Source of the DNA: Roseobacter sinensis
Lineage (GTDB): Bacteria; Pseudomonadota; Alphaproteobacteria; Rhodobacterales; Rhodobacteraceae
Reading direction: 5' to 3'
Assembly (NCBI RefSeq): GCF_025755255.1
Contig: NZ_JALIEB010000020.1
Coordinates: 1 to 64,000, forward strand
DNA: 64,000 nucleotides
Shown: in pieces, positions 54,027 through 62,782 of the stretch
Position numbering within the stretch: position 1 is the first letter of the stretch
Layout: every line of letters starts with the position of its first letter
Position numbers and translations under genes: made by a program
Notes under the pieces: generated by a model
Seen by the model: the letters and a program-made list of their open reading frames with translations, nothing else
Told to the model about the DNA's origin: nothing
The model's database searches: none

Positions 54027-57000
54027 ATGAGCGATCAAACGCAAAACAGCATTTCCAACACGATCGAAGCGGTGCAGCTGGACGGAACGCTGAAAACGAC
54101 TGTGACCGGAGGGCGCGTCACCACATTGGATTTGCCGGATCAGAACATTGTCGGTGTACGGGTTCTGGAAAATGCGGATTTCGGCAATGTCACGGTCAAT
54201 CCGGACAATTCCCTGGCGCTTGTTCTGACCGGGATCAACAACAGCGAAACCGAGGCGCTGGATTTCGAGGTCGAGGTCGCTTACGCGAATGGCGGCACCT
54301 CCGTGAAGACTGTCAATGTCACCGTCGAGCCGCCGCTGCAGGACTCGGGCTGGGGCACGGGTGACTTCTACATGCTGGAGACCGATGCGCAGGGCGATCT
54401 GGTCATCGAGCACGGCGACAATCACCGCAAGGTCTATATTTCAGGCGATGAAAGCGCCTTGACCCTGGCCGAGATCGCGCAGGAAAACGGCCTCGACGTG
54501 AGCAAGATCACGGGAGAGTGGCTGGCTGACAACCCCGAATACGGCAGCACACCCGGCAAGGCGCTTGCCGCCGATGCCGGCATGGCGCTGTGGTATTCCA
54601 TCAATGGGCTTCGTGAGGATGCGAATTCCAACTGGCTGCTGTTCGAGCGGGGCTATGACTATGGGGATGTGGGCCGGCTGATCCCGCGGGGCGCGCGCGG
54701 GGAATCCGAACTGCACCCGCAGGTCATCACGGCTTATGGTACCGGGGACCGGCCGGTGATCCAGTCCGAAGCCAACATGTTCCAGTCGCGCAACGAGAAC
54801 ATCGTGATCCAGGACCTCGATTTCCAGGAAGGGGTCAAGGCGTTCTGGGGTGAAAACGTCATCTTCGACAATGTCTCGGTCACCGGCGGCATTTTCAGCG
54901 TCAGAAGCATGGATGGGTTCACGCTGCGCAACTCCGAAGTCATCGATGTGGTGCGGGACGAGCCGATCAACAGCGCGGACGGGACCTGGGAGCAGGTGTC
55001 GAACCGCATCTCGGGCCTCTATGTCACGCTGAGCGACGGTGTGCTGGTCGACAACAACCTTCTGGATCACAATGGCTGGGAAGAGGGCTACGATTACAAT
55101 GTCTCGACCGATGCGGGCCAGCCCCCCAGCTTCTACAGCCACAATGTCTATATTCAGTCGGCCAATGACGACGTCACCTTCAGCAACAACATCAATATGC
55201 GCGGCGCCTCCTTCGGGGCGCAGATCCGGTCAGGAGGATTCATCGAGGACAACATCTTCCTCGACAACAATGCGGCGCTGAGCACATTCGGCGGGAACTT
55301 CGACAATCAGGGCTATACCGCAAACTACTCGCTCATTGCCGATAACCTCGTGGTGTCCGCAGGCCACAAGCGGGTTGCCGAAAAGGAAGGGGCCTTGTCC
55401 CTCGGTATCGGGGCCTACGGGCAGACCCCGACGCTGGTCGACAACATCATCACCCACCTGGCCGATCCCAACAACCCGGCGGAGCAGGCGGAAAAGACCG
55501 ACACCAACAGCCCGCTGAAAACCAGCGTCAATGCCGAAGCGCCGGTTTTTGACGATACGATCATCTACAACTGGCTTGGAGATATCGCGCGCAAGAAAAA
55601 CGGGCCCAACAACACCAATGTCGAAGGGCTCGACCCGGCGGTTCTGGATCAGACCACGATCCAGAAATTTGCGGCCCAGGTGCTCAACAAGCCCAATGCG
55701 ACGATCTCCGATCTTGCCGATTATCTGCGGGCGAATGCGGATGGCTCCGGCAGCAATGCGGTCGATGCCGATATGATCCTTGCATACTTCCAGAAGAGTT
55801 TCGGCATTGCCCAAGAGGCCCGGACCGACGATGAGGTCGTGCGGTTCGTGCCCAATGCGATCGGCGACGGTGTGCGCTGGGACAACCGTCTCAACTGGAG
55901 CACGGAGGATCTGCCGGGCAGCGTTGCGGGCGACAGCGTGGCCTTGGCCGGCAACTGGGTGAACTACGCCGGCACCACGACCCTCAAGGGGCTGGACCTG
56001 GGGCAGGGCGGGCGGCTCGCGATCTCGCAGGGTCATCTCGAGGTCACCGGCGGGATCACCGCCGATATGACCGGCCGGATCACCATCGACCGCGCCGGGC
56101 AGCTGTGGGCCGCCTCGTACCGTGACAGCGATCTGCTCGATCTCGATATCGATGGCGGGCGCTTTGCCAATACGGGTGTTTTCGAAGGGCGGGCCGATAT
56201 CGATATTTCGGACAATGCCCAGGCCATTCTCGCAACCGATGGCGCGCGGTTCGTGCTGGGCAGCACAAGCAGCCTGAGCATCGAGGGCAGCGACGCCAAG
56301 GTCGGTTTCGATGGCGACAGCACCCAGCAGGCCAGCCTGAGCTTCGCATCCGGATCGGAACTGCGCTTCGTGGCCGATGCCGACGGGCTGGGCAGCATCA
56401 CCGAATTCCGCAGCGGTCACTTCAGTGCCGGGACCGATGTCCGCTCGGCCGTCGATATCGACGGGGCGCAACTGGAACTCGATCTGTCACAGCTGACCGC
56501 GACCTTGAGCGGGGCAACCACCCTGATCGAGGCGGATGAGCTCACCGGCCGGTTTGCCTCCGTCAATGTGACGGGACTTGCCAACGGGAAGGATGCGTTC
56601 CTGACCTACAACTATGCCGCTGACGAGATCACCCTGCGGCTGGGTGTCAGCCAGGGGGACGGCGGCAAGCTGTTCATCTCCGAGATCCAGGAAGACAACG
56701 GTCCGGTCAATACCGCGCCCGAGGCCGTCAACGACGCCTATTCAACGGCCTTCGACACCAAGCTGGTCGTGGGGGCCCAGCAAGGGGTGCTGTCCAATGA
56801 CAGCGATGTGGACGGCGACACGCTTCTGGGGCAGGTCCTGACAGGACCCAGGCACGGCACGCTCACCCTCTCGGCGGAGGGCGGGTTCGAATATACCCCC
56901 GAGCGCGCATTCAGCGGCACCGATACCTTCACCTACGAGGTCTCCGACGGGTCCGGTGGGGTCGATACGGCGACGGTGGAGATCACGGTGGAGGATCCGG

Positions 57001-57341
57001 TCGATCAGGGGCCGAGCCTCGTGCTCGGCACCGACGGCAACGATTATCTGACCGGCACCGATGCGGATGAGGTTCTGCGCTCCTTCGGGGGTCGTTCGGA
57101 TGTTCTTGCGGGCGGCGCGGGGGCCGATGTCTTCGATTTCTCGAGCTCGGTCGGCAATGGCGTGCGGGAGACGCGCACCATTCGCGACTTCGAGGTTGGA
57201 ATCGATTCTATCGATCTGGGCGATCACGAGGTCGCATCATTTCGCGTTATGGGGCAGAGCCTCTACATCACTCTCGACCCTGAGTTGGATATGCTGATCC
57301 TGAATGGCGTCACGACACTCGACGACAGCTACTTTATCTGA
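54027..57341 (+). CDS. Large secreted beta-helix/VCBS/RTX-type protein, possible polysaccharide lyase or epimerase
   Basis: 1104 residues without a signal peptide. Residues about 240-470 form a right-handed parallel beta-helix (repeats such as IVIQDLDFQEGVKAFW, VIFDNVSVTGGIFSV), a fold of polysaccharide lyases and C5-epimerases. A middle region of repeated strands follows. A cadherin/VCBS-like domain is at about 895-990 (NDAYSTAFDTKLVVG, DVDGDTLLG, GGFEYTPERAFSGTDTFTYEVSDG). A short Ca-binding RTX stretch (GTDGNDYLTGTDADEV, GGAGADVFDF) is near 1000-1045. The C-terminal RTX region points to type I secretion, but no type I transporter is in the window. It probably cuts, binds or remodels the EPS; catalytic residues cannot be named. 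Confidence 0.8.
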   Translation: MSDQTQNSISNTIEAVQLDGTLKTTVTGGRVTTLDLPDQNIVGVRVLENADFGNVTVNPDNSLALVLTGINNSETEALDFEVEVAYANGGTSVKTVNVTVEPPLQDSGWGTGDFYMLETDAQGDLVIEHGDNHRKVYISGDESALTLAEIAQENGLDVSKITGEWLADNPEYGSTPGKALAADAGMALWYSINGLREDANSNWLLFERGYDYGDVGRLIPRGARGESELHPQVITAYGTGDRPVIQSEANMFQSRNENIVIQDLDFQEGVKAFWGENVIFDNVSVTGGIFSVRSMDGFTLRNSEVIDVVRDEPINSADGTWEQVSNRISGLYVTLSDGVLVDNNLLDHNGWEEGYDYNVSTDAGQPPSFYSHNVYIQSANDDVTFSNNINMRGASFGAQIRSGGFIEDNIFLDNNAALSTFGGNFDNQGYTANYSLIADNLVVSAGHKRVAEKEGALSLGIGAYGQTPTLVDNIITHLADPNNPAEQAEKTDTNSPLKTSVNAEAPVFDDTIIYNWLGDIARKKNGPNNTNVEGLDPAVLDQTTIQKFAAQVLNKPNATISDLADYLRANADGSGSNAVDADMILAYFQKSFGIAQEARTDDEVVRFVPNAIGDGVRWDNRLNWSTEDLPGSVAGDSVALAGNWVNYAGTTTLKGLDLGQGGRLAISQGHLEVTGGITADMTGRITIDRAGQLWAASYRDSDLLDLDIDGGRFANTGVFEGRADIDISDNAQAILATDGARFVLGSTSSLSIEGSDAKVGFDGDSTQQASLSFASGSELRFVADADGLGSITEFRSGHFSAGTDVRSAVDIDGAQLELDLSQLTATLSGATTLIEADELTGRFASVNVTGLANGKDAFLTYNYAADEITLRLGVSQGDGGKLFISEIQEDNGPVNTAPEAVNDAYSTAFDTKLVVGAQQGVLSNDSDVDGDTLLGQVLTGPRHGTLTLSAEGGFEYTPERAFSGTDTFTYEVSDGSGGVDTATVEITVEDPVDQGPSLVLGTDGNDYLTGTDADEVLRSFGGRSDVLAGGAGADVFDFSSSVGNGVRETRTIRDFEVGIDSIDLGDHEVASFRVMGQSLYITLDPELDMLILNGVTTLDDSYFI

Positions 57342-57445
57342 AAAGCGCGCCGATCTTTGTTGTCTGGAGGCCGATCTGTAAATATGCTCTGGCCTCATAG
57401 TTAACGTGTGCCGAGTGATCTCGACATAACCAGTTAGGATTTAAA

Positions 57446-57985
57446 ATGCGCTCTTTAGGTTATGCGGTTTTGGCCGCCCTCATGATGTTTGTCCCGGCGA
57501 CAGCCAAGGCAGCTCTGCTCGATCTGAACTCGTTCGGATATGAAAGGGCAGCGGTCGTAACCGAAGCCACTCCGGCGACAATCAGCATTTTCGGAGGCGC
57601 TCTGCTGTTTGCGAATGATCCAGCCTCCATCCTGCAGATCAACAGTTTCGATCTCACCGATCCGGCCCAGGCCGCCTTTGTCCTGTTTGGCGCAGGCGAG
57701 CTGAGCAGCAGTCTTGCGGGTGCCGATGCGCAGGCGGATATGACCGGGACGATCCAGTTCCTGTTCCGGAACGTCACCGGTATCGGTGAGTTCGCTGCCC
57801 TGGACGGCCGCACCATTCTGGCAGAGCTTTTCGGGACCGGCATCTCGCTGACCGGCGATCATTTCGTCACCGACGGCACCTTGCGCCTCACCGCGCTGCG
57901 TCCGGTCGCTGCCGTGCCGCTGCCGGCGGCGGGCCTGATGTTGCTTGTGGGCCTGTTCGGAATGGGCGTGCTGCGGCGCCGATAA
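57446..57985 (+). CDS. VPLPA-CTERM sorting-signal protein (exosortase substrate), second
   Basis: A 179-residue secreted protein: signal peptide (MRSLGYAVLAALMMFVPATAKA), a middle domain without a recognised family, and the C-terminal tag VPLPAAGLMLLVGLFGMGVLRRR. The tag ends in three arginines at the stop codon, the standard form. It is a probable substrate of the exosortase at 10661-12259 although 45 kb away. It lies 104 bp behind the beta-helix protein and before manC. Confidence 0.85.
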   Translation: MRSLGYAVLAALMMFVPATAKAALLDLNSFGYERAAVVTEATPATISIFGGALLFANDPASILQINSFDLTDPAQAAFVLFGAGELSSSLAGADAQADMTGTIQFLFRNVTGIGEFAALDGRTILAELFGTGISLTGDHFVTDGTLRLTALRPVAAVPLPAAGLMLLVGLFGMGVLRRR

Positions 57986-58082
57986 AAGAGGCAGGACCGC
58001 CGATTATCTGACCCGGCCCGGCCGCGGCAGCACTGCTGTGGCCGCACAGTCACCCGCAGTCTTTTACAAGTTTGTGAAACTC

Positions 58083-58118
58083 TTGCCACTCTTCTACTTC
58101 AAGTGGCAAAGCTCTTGC
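58083..58118 (+). promoter_or_regulatory. Inverted repeat with sigma-54-like -24/-12 element upstream of manC
   Basis: TTGCCACT (58083-58090) and AGTGGCAA (58102-58109) are a perfect 8-bp inverted repeat. The right arm leads into TGGCA (58104-58108), six bases, TTGC (58115-58118), which fits the spacing and core of a sigma-54 promoter. A transcript would begin near 58130, about 90 bp before manC. Regulation of exosortase-associated genes by sigma-54 (PrsK/PrsR) is known in other bacteria. No sigma-54 activator gene is in the window. Confidence 0.45.
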
Positions 58119-58217
58119 GGACCTTTGCAGGGATGACGTAAGGGATTTCTGTGTTTTGAGCCTTCTGCCACGCTTGAAGCGCATGTGTTGCGAGGGATTC
58201 CAAGCGAAGGGTAATCA

Positions 58218-59645
58218 ATGTCAGGCGTTTATCCGATCTTGTTGTGCGGTGGCTCAGGAACGCGGCTTTGGCCCTTGTCCCGCAAGTCTTATCCCAAGCA
58301 GTTTTCCAAGCTGACCGGAGGGCAGAGCCTGTTTCAGGCCTCGGCACAGCGCCTGTCCGGCCCGACTTATGAAGCGCCGATCATCGTCACGGCGGATGAT
58401 TTCCGCTTCATCGCCGCCGAGCAGCTGGCCGGTGTCGAACAGGCCGCCAAGGCCATCCTGATCGAGCCCGAAGCGCGCAATACGGCACCTGCCGTCCTGT
58501 CCGCGGCCGTGTGGCTGGCGCAGACGGATCCGGAGGCCGTGATGCTGGTGGCGCCGTCCGATCATGTCATTGCGGATGCAGAGCAGTTCCGCGCCGCCGT
58601 CGACGCGGCCCTGCCCGCCGCCCAAGGGGGTGCGATTGTCACCTTCGGCATCACCCCGACCCGTCCCGAGACCGGATATGGCTATCTGGAGCTGGCCGCC
58701 GGCGCCAGCACGGAAGCCACCGTGCCGCAGGATCTTGCGGGGTTCGTGGAAAAGCCCGATGCCGCGCGGGCCGAAGAGATGTTGGCGCGGGGTGGGTTTC
58801 TGTGGAATGCCGGGATCTTCCTGTTCTCGGTCCGCACCATCCTGGCCGCTTTTGAGACCCATGCGCCCGAGATCCTCGCCGGCGTGCGTGCGGCCGTGGC
58901 CGATGCAAAGAGCGATCTGGGCTTCACCCGGCTGGCCTCGGACGCTTGGGCGCAGCTTGAGGATATCTCGATCGACTACGCCGTCATGGAGCGGGTCGAA
59001 AACCTGATGGTCATGCCCTATCCGGGGGCCTGGTCCGATCTGGGCAGCTGGGAGGCGGTCTGGCTGGAGAGCGATCCTGACACATCGGGCAATGTCTGTT
59101 CGCAGAATGCGACAGCAATTGACTGTCGCGACACCCTGCTGCGCAGCGAGGCGCCATCGCTCGAGCTTGTCGGCATCGGACTGGAGGATATGACAGTCGT
59201 GGCGATGCCGGATGCGGTGCTGGTCGCCCGCAAATCCGACGGCCAGCGCGTCAAGGAAGCCGTGGCGGCCCTCAAGGAAAGACAGGCCAAGCAGGCCGTG
59301 GAGTTCCCCGTGGATCACCGGCCGTGGGGCTGGTTCGAAAGCCTGGTGATTGCCGGCCGGTTCCAGGTGAAACGGATCGTGGTGCACCCGGGCGCATCGC
59401 TGAGCCTGCAAAGCCACCACCACCGGTCCGAACATTGGATCGTCGTGGAGGGCACCGCGAAGGTCACCGTCGATGACGAGGTCAAACTCGTGACCGAGAA
59501 CCAGAGCGTCTACATCCCGCTGGGGGCCGTGCACCGGATGGAAAACCCCGGGAAGGTGCCGATGGTTCTGATCGAAGTGCAAACCGGCAGCTATCTGGGG
59601 GAAGACGATATCGTGCGCTATGAAGATGCCTATGCCCGCAGCTGA
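58218..59645 (+). CDS. manC: Mannose-1-phosphate guanylyltransferase / mannose-6-phosphate isomerase
   Basis: A 475-residue bifunctional enzyme. The N-terminal GMP-transferase domain has [20 protein letters not shown] (residues about 10-29), VAPSDHVI, and a nucleotide-binding EKPDA. The C-terminal cupin domain has [44 protein letters not shown] with the metal-binding histidines. It makes GDP-mannose from mannose-1-phosphate and may isomerise fructose-6-phosphate. The usual partner phosphomannomutase may be the gene at 21336. Followed 10 bp later by ugd. Confidence 0.95.
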   Translation: MSGVYPILLCGGSGTRLWPLSRKSYPKQFSKLTGGQSLFQASAQRLSGPTYEAPIIVTADDFRFIAAEQLAGVEQAAKAILIEPEARNTAPAVLSAAVWLAQTDPEAVMLVAPSDHVIADAEQFRAAVDAALPAAQGGAIVTFGITPTRPETGYGYLELAAGASTEATVPQDLAGFVEKPDAARAEEMLARGGFLWNAGIFLFSVRTILAAFETHAPEILAGVRAAVADAKSDLGFTRLASDAWAQLEDISIDYAVMERVENLMVMPYPGAWSDLGSWEAVWLESDPDTSGNVCSQNATAIDCRDTLLRSEAPSLELVGIGLEDMTVVAMPDAVLVARKSDGQRVKEAVAALKERQAKQAVEFPVDHRPWGWFESLVIAGRFQVKRIVVHPGASLSLQSHHHRSEHWIVVEGTAKVTVDDEVKLVTENQSVYIPLGAVHRMENPGKVPMVLIEVQTGSYLGEDDIVRYEDAYARS

Positions 59646-59655
59646 TGGACACAAC

Positions 59656-60831
59656 ATGACCGGGCAGAAGATCGCGGTCGCCGGCATCGGTTACGTGGGG
59701 CTGTCGATTGCCGTCCTGCTGGCCCAGAAGAACCGGGTCACAGCGGTTGATATCGATCCGGTGCGGGTGCAGCAGCTGAATGCGCGCCAGAGCCCGATCG
59801 TCGACCCCGATGTCGACAGCTACCTCAAGACCAGAGAGCTTGATCTCTCGGCCACGACGGATGGCGCCGCGGCATATCGCGAGGCGGATTTCGTGGTCGT
59901 GGCGACCCCGACGAATTACGACCCGCAAACCAACTTCTTCAATACATCCTCGGTCGAGGCTGTGGTGCGGGAGGTGAAGGCAGTCAACTCCGATGCCACG
60001 ATCGTGCTGAAATCGACGATCCCGGTGGGCTATACGGAGACGCTCAATGGCGACATCGACGGCTCGCGGGTGATCTTCAGCCCCGAGTTCCTGCGCGAAG
60101 GCAAGGCGCTTTACGACAATCTGCATCCGTCGCGCATCGTCGTCGGAGAGGTCTCGGAGCGCGCGAGCCGCTTTGCCGCGCTGTTGCAGGAGGGCGCGAT
60201 CGCGCGCGATATCCCGACGCTCTTTACCTCCTCGTCGGAGGCGGAAGCGATCAAGCTGTTTGCCAACACCTATCTTGCGATGCGCGTGGCCTATTTCAAC
60301 GAACTCGACAGCTATGCGCTGGTCCATGGCATGGACAGCCGCAATATCATCAAGGGGGTCGGGCTGGATCCGCGGATCGGCGAGCATTACAACAACCCCT
60401 CGTTCGGCTATGGCGGCTATTGCCTGCCAAAGGATACCAAGCAGTTGCTGGCCAACTACCAGTCGGTTCCGCAGAACCTCATGCAGGCGATCGTGGATGC
60501 CAACCGGACCCGCAAGGATTTCATCGCCGAGCAGATCCTGGCCCGCAATCCGAAATGCGTGGGCGTGCACCGGCTGGTCATGAAGGCGGGGTCCGACAAT
60601 TTCAGACAAAGCTCCATCCAGGGCATCATGAAGCGGTTGAAGGCCAAAGGGGTCGAGGTCGTCGTCTACGAGCCCGAGCTCGATGCGGTGGATTTCTTCG
60701 GTTCGGAACTGATCCACGATCTTGACCGTCTGAAAGAGGTCTCGGACATCATCCTGACCAACCGTCAGTCGGCGGATCTGGCGGATGTGGCGGAGAAAGT
60801 CTTTACCCGCGATCTGTTCGGGTCCGACTGA
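59656..60831 (+). CDS. ugd: UDP-glucose 6-dehydrogenase
   Basis: A 391-residue enzyme: Rossmann [15 protein letters not shown] at the N-terminus, [25 protein letters not shown], the catalytic cysteine in [15 protein letters not shown] near residue 259, and a C-terminal UDP-binding domain ([19 protein letters not shown]). It oxidises UDP-glucose twice to UDP-glucuronate, which the SDR at 25931 could epimerise to UDP-galacturonate. The start is placed at ATG 59656; upstream codons overlap the manC end. Length is that of the short Gram-negative form. Confidence 0.94.
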   Translation: MTGQKIAVAGIGYVGLSIAVLLAQKNRVTAVDIDPVRVQQLNARQSPIVDPDVDSYLKTRELDLSATTDGAAAYREADFVVVATPTNYDPQTNFFNTSSVEAVVREVKAVNSDATIVLKSTIPVGYTETLNGDIDGSRVIFSPEFLREGKALYDNLHPSRIVVGEVSERASRFAALLQEGAIARDIPTLFTSSSEAEAIKLFANTYLAMRVAYFNELDSYALVHGMDSRNIIKGVGLDPRIGEHYNNPSFGYGGYCLPKDTKQLLANYQSVPQNLMQAIVDANRTRKDFIAEQILARNPKCVGVHRLVMKAGSDNFRQSSIQGIMKRLKAKGVEVVVYEPELDAVDFFGSELIHDLDRLKEVSDIILTNRQSADLADVAEKVFTRDLFGSD

Positions 60832-61151
60832 GCGTCAGGCCAGCCGTGACCGATGCGGTGCGACGGTCAGGCCGCGCACCGGCAAATCCGTTCCTTTCCG
60901 GCCCGGTCATCGTCTGTGCCAGGCGCCGGGTGGGCGGGGCAGCGCGCGCTGCATATCTCTTTTCTTAAACTTGCTGGTGGATAGATAGCGGCGATCGCGA
61001 CGGGGCTCCCGAAACGGAGTGCCACGACAGGAGCATTGAAATTCCATGCACCGGCGCAGTTCCCGCTGCTGCCAAAAGACCCTCACATATCTGGCACTCT
61101 GGTTTTGCGTGTTCGGAACACACACTCGCACCAAACGAGAAGGACGAAGAC
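60832..61151. other. Gene-free region between ugd and spike-like genes
   Basis: 320 bp with no convincing open frame. A small inverted repeat GTGTTCGGAACAC (61109-61121) lies 30 bp before the next gene, close to where a promoter or operator could be. The break in gene density here marks the boundary between EPS-synthesis genes and the spike-like module. Confidence 0.45.
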
Positions 61152-61412
61152 ATGACCGACAAGTTCAACAGTCACACAGCGGGCCTCTCGAGCCCCCCCG
61201 CCAATCTGATCGCCGTCACGCCAAGCGATGACACGGACCTGCCGATGGCAAGCCGGTGCATCAACGTCTCCGGGGGCGGGGCCGTGCGGGTCACCACCAT
61301 TCATGGCGACACGGCCACCCTTTTTGTCGCGGCCGGTGTCGTGTTCCCCATTCGGGCGCAGCGTATCCACGCGACGGACACCACGGCGACAGGCATTGTG
61401 GTGATGTACTGA
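61152..61412 (+). CDS. Spike base protein, RCAP_Rcc01079 (GTA head-spike) family
   Basis: An 86-residue soluble protein. The opening MTDKFNSHTAGLSSPPANL followed by AVTPSDDTDLPMASR, a short beta-rich middle and IRAQRIHATDTTATGIV is the pattern I recognise as the spike base protein family, named after R. capsulatus Rcc01079, part of the gene-transfer-agent head spike that binds the host capsule. AAGGA is 12 bases before the ATG. It overlaps the next gene by TGATG, consistent with a coupled spike operon. Recognition is from memory of family sequences. Confidence 0.72.
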   Translation: MTDKFNSHTAGLSSPPANLIAVTPSDDTDLPMASRCINVSGGGAVRVTTIHGDTATLFVAAGVVFPIRAQRIHATDTTATGIVVMY

Positions 61413-62782
61413 TGAGCGATATTTCGGTTGGGTGCGGCTTCTCGGGGTCGGGCCAATTCCCGGTGCTGCCCGTGCCGGAGCCGCAGGTCGTGTTCCGCGC
61501 CCTGCAGCCTCTGACCAGCACGCGGCTTCACGACAAGCAGGCCGTGCGGGATATGGCCAATTACGCGGATCTGGTTGCGCCCTCGAATTTCACCTCGACA
61601 GCGGGCCCGATCGACAGCGTACAGGTTATCTTCACCGGCGATGCGGTCTCGGCCGACGCACCTCTCTCCGAGGGCGATCAGGCGGGATACTCCGTGATCG
61701 TCACGGACAGCGATGGCAATACGGCGAGTTTTTCCGCGCCCATCATTCCGGTGGAATACGCGGTCCGGTTGATCGTCACCGGAGACGCCGAGATCGAGGT
61801 CGACCGCAACCCGATTGCGGTTTCGGGAATGTTCTCGCTGGATTTCACCGGTTCGGATGCGCCCTGGACCGATGTCTATCAGCTCGATCTGGCCGACTAC
61901 GTCAGCCGCCCCGTCATTCTGGCCACAGCGCCGATTACGGGTGTGCCGGCGATTGGCGAGGTGCTCGACGCCTTGCCCGGGCTGGCCATTTCGGAAGGTG
62001 CGGATGGTGTCGAGAGCCGGAGCTACCAGTGGTACAGCTTTGAGACCGCGACCCAGACGGCAGACGACCGCGCGCCCATATCCGGTGCGACAGCACAAAG
62101 CTATACGGTGCAGCCAGGGGATGCAGGTCGCACGCTGCTGCGCGGTGAACGCGCGATCGACAGCCGAGGGAGCAGCTCCGAGGCCTTCACGGCGAGCGTG
62201 TCGGTCACGGCGGTTCCGGTTGGCGTCACCGATACCTTCACGGACCCCGATGGCACGCTTCTCGACGCACATACACCCGACATCGGCGGCGCATGGAGCG
62301 CGGTCTCTGCCGTTGACACGGTTCCCGTGATCTCCAGCAACCGGCTGCTGGCCAATACCAGCCGGGGCGGCGGCACTTACTACATGCTCGATGCGATCAC
62401 GGCAGCGGATGTGCAGATTTCAGCCGATATGTTTTACGGCCCGACCTCCGGTGCCGGCGGGCTGACGGCCCGGGTCAGCGGCTCCGGATCCACCTTGTCG
62501 GGATATTACGGGCGGCTCAATTTCACGTCGGGTGTGCTGCAACTCTATGTGATCGTGAACAATTCGCTGTCGCTGATCGGAGAGGCAGCCTCATCCGACA
62601 TGACAACCGGCGTGGGCCGTCTGGCCCTGCGCTGTGTCGGACCTGTCATAGAGGTGATCTGGAACGGCACAGTTGTTATCTCCAGAACGAATACTTCCAT
62701 TGTAACACCGGGATATACCGGGATTGGCCATTATCGCGGCAATATGCTGCAGTGGGACAATTTCAACGTAGAGGTCTTGTGA
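61412..62782 (+). CDS. Putative spike/tail-associated protein with lectin-like C-terminal domain
   Basis: A 456-residue protein starting at ATG 61412, overlapping the previous stop. No signal peptide. Residues about 90-310 contain Ig-like strands (for example ITGVPAIGEVLDALPGL and ATAQSYTVQPGDAG), a pattern common in phage tail and GTA-related proteins of Rhodobacterales. Residues about 310-456 (DTFTDPDGTLLDAHTPDIGG to GIGHYRGNMLQWDNFNVEVL) look like a concanavalin-A/LamG-type lectin fold. Its stop overlaps the next start. Likely a carbohydrate-contacting part of the spike. Function inferred. Confidence 0.65.
   Translation: MSDISVGCGFSGSGQFPVLPVPEPQVVFRALQPLTSTRLHDKQAVRDMANYADLVAPSNFTSTAGPIDSVQVIFTGDAVSADAPLSEGDQAGYSVIVTDSDGNTASFSAPIIPVEYAVRLIVTGDAEIEVDRNPIAVSGMFSLDFTGSDAPWTDVYQLDLADYVSRPVILATAPITGVPAIGEVLDALPGLAISEGADGVESRSYQWYSFETATQTADDRAPISGATAQSYTVQPGDAGRTLLRGERAIDSRGSSSEAFTASVSVTAVPVGVTDTFTDPDGTLLDAHTPDIGGAWSAVSAVDTVPVISSNRLLANTSRGGGTYYMLDAITAADVQISADMFYGPTSGAGGLTARVSGSGSTLSGYYGRLNFTSGVLQLYVIVNNSLSLIGEAASSDMTTGVGRLALRCVGPVIEVIWNGTVVISRTNTSIVTPGYTGIGHYRGNMLQWDNFNVEVL

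Noticed and set aside
53823-54425. Leftward 200-codon frame overlapping the start of the beta-helix gene
   Set aside because: It lies antisense to clear coding sequence and shows no motif or ribosome binding site.
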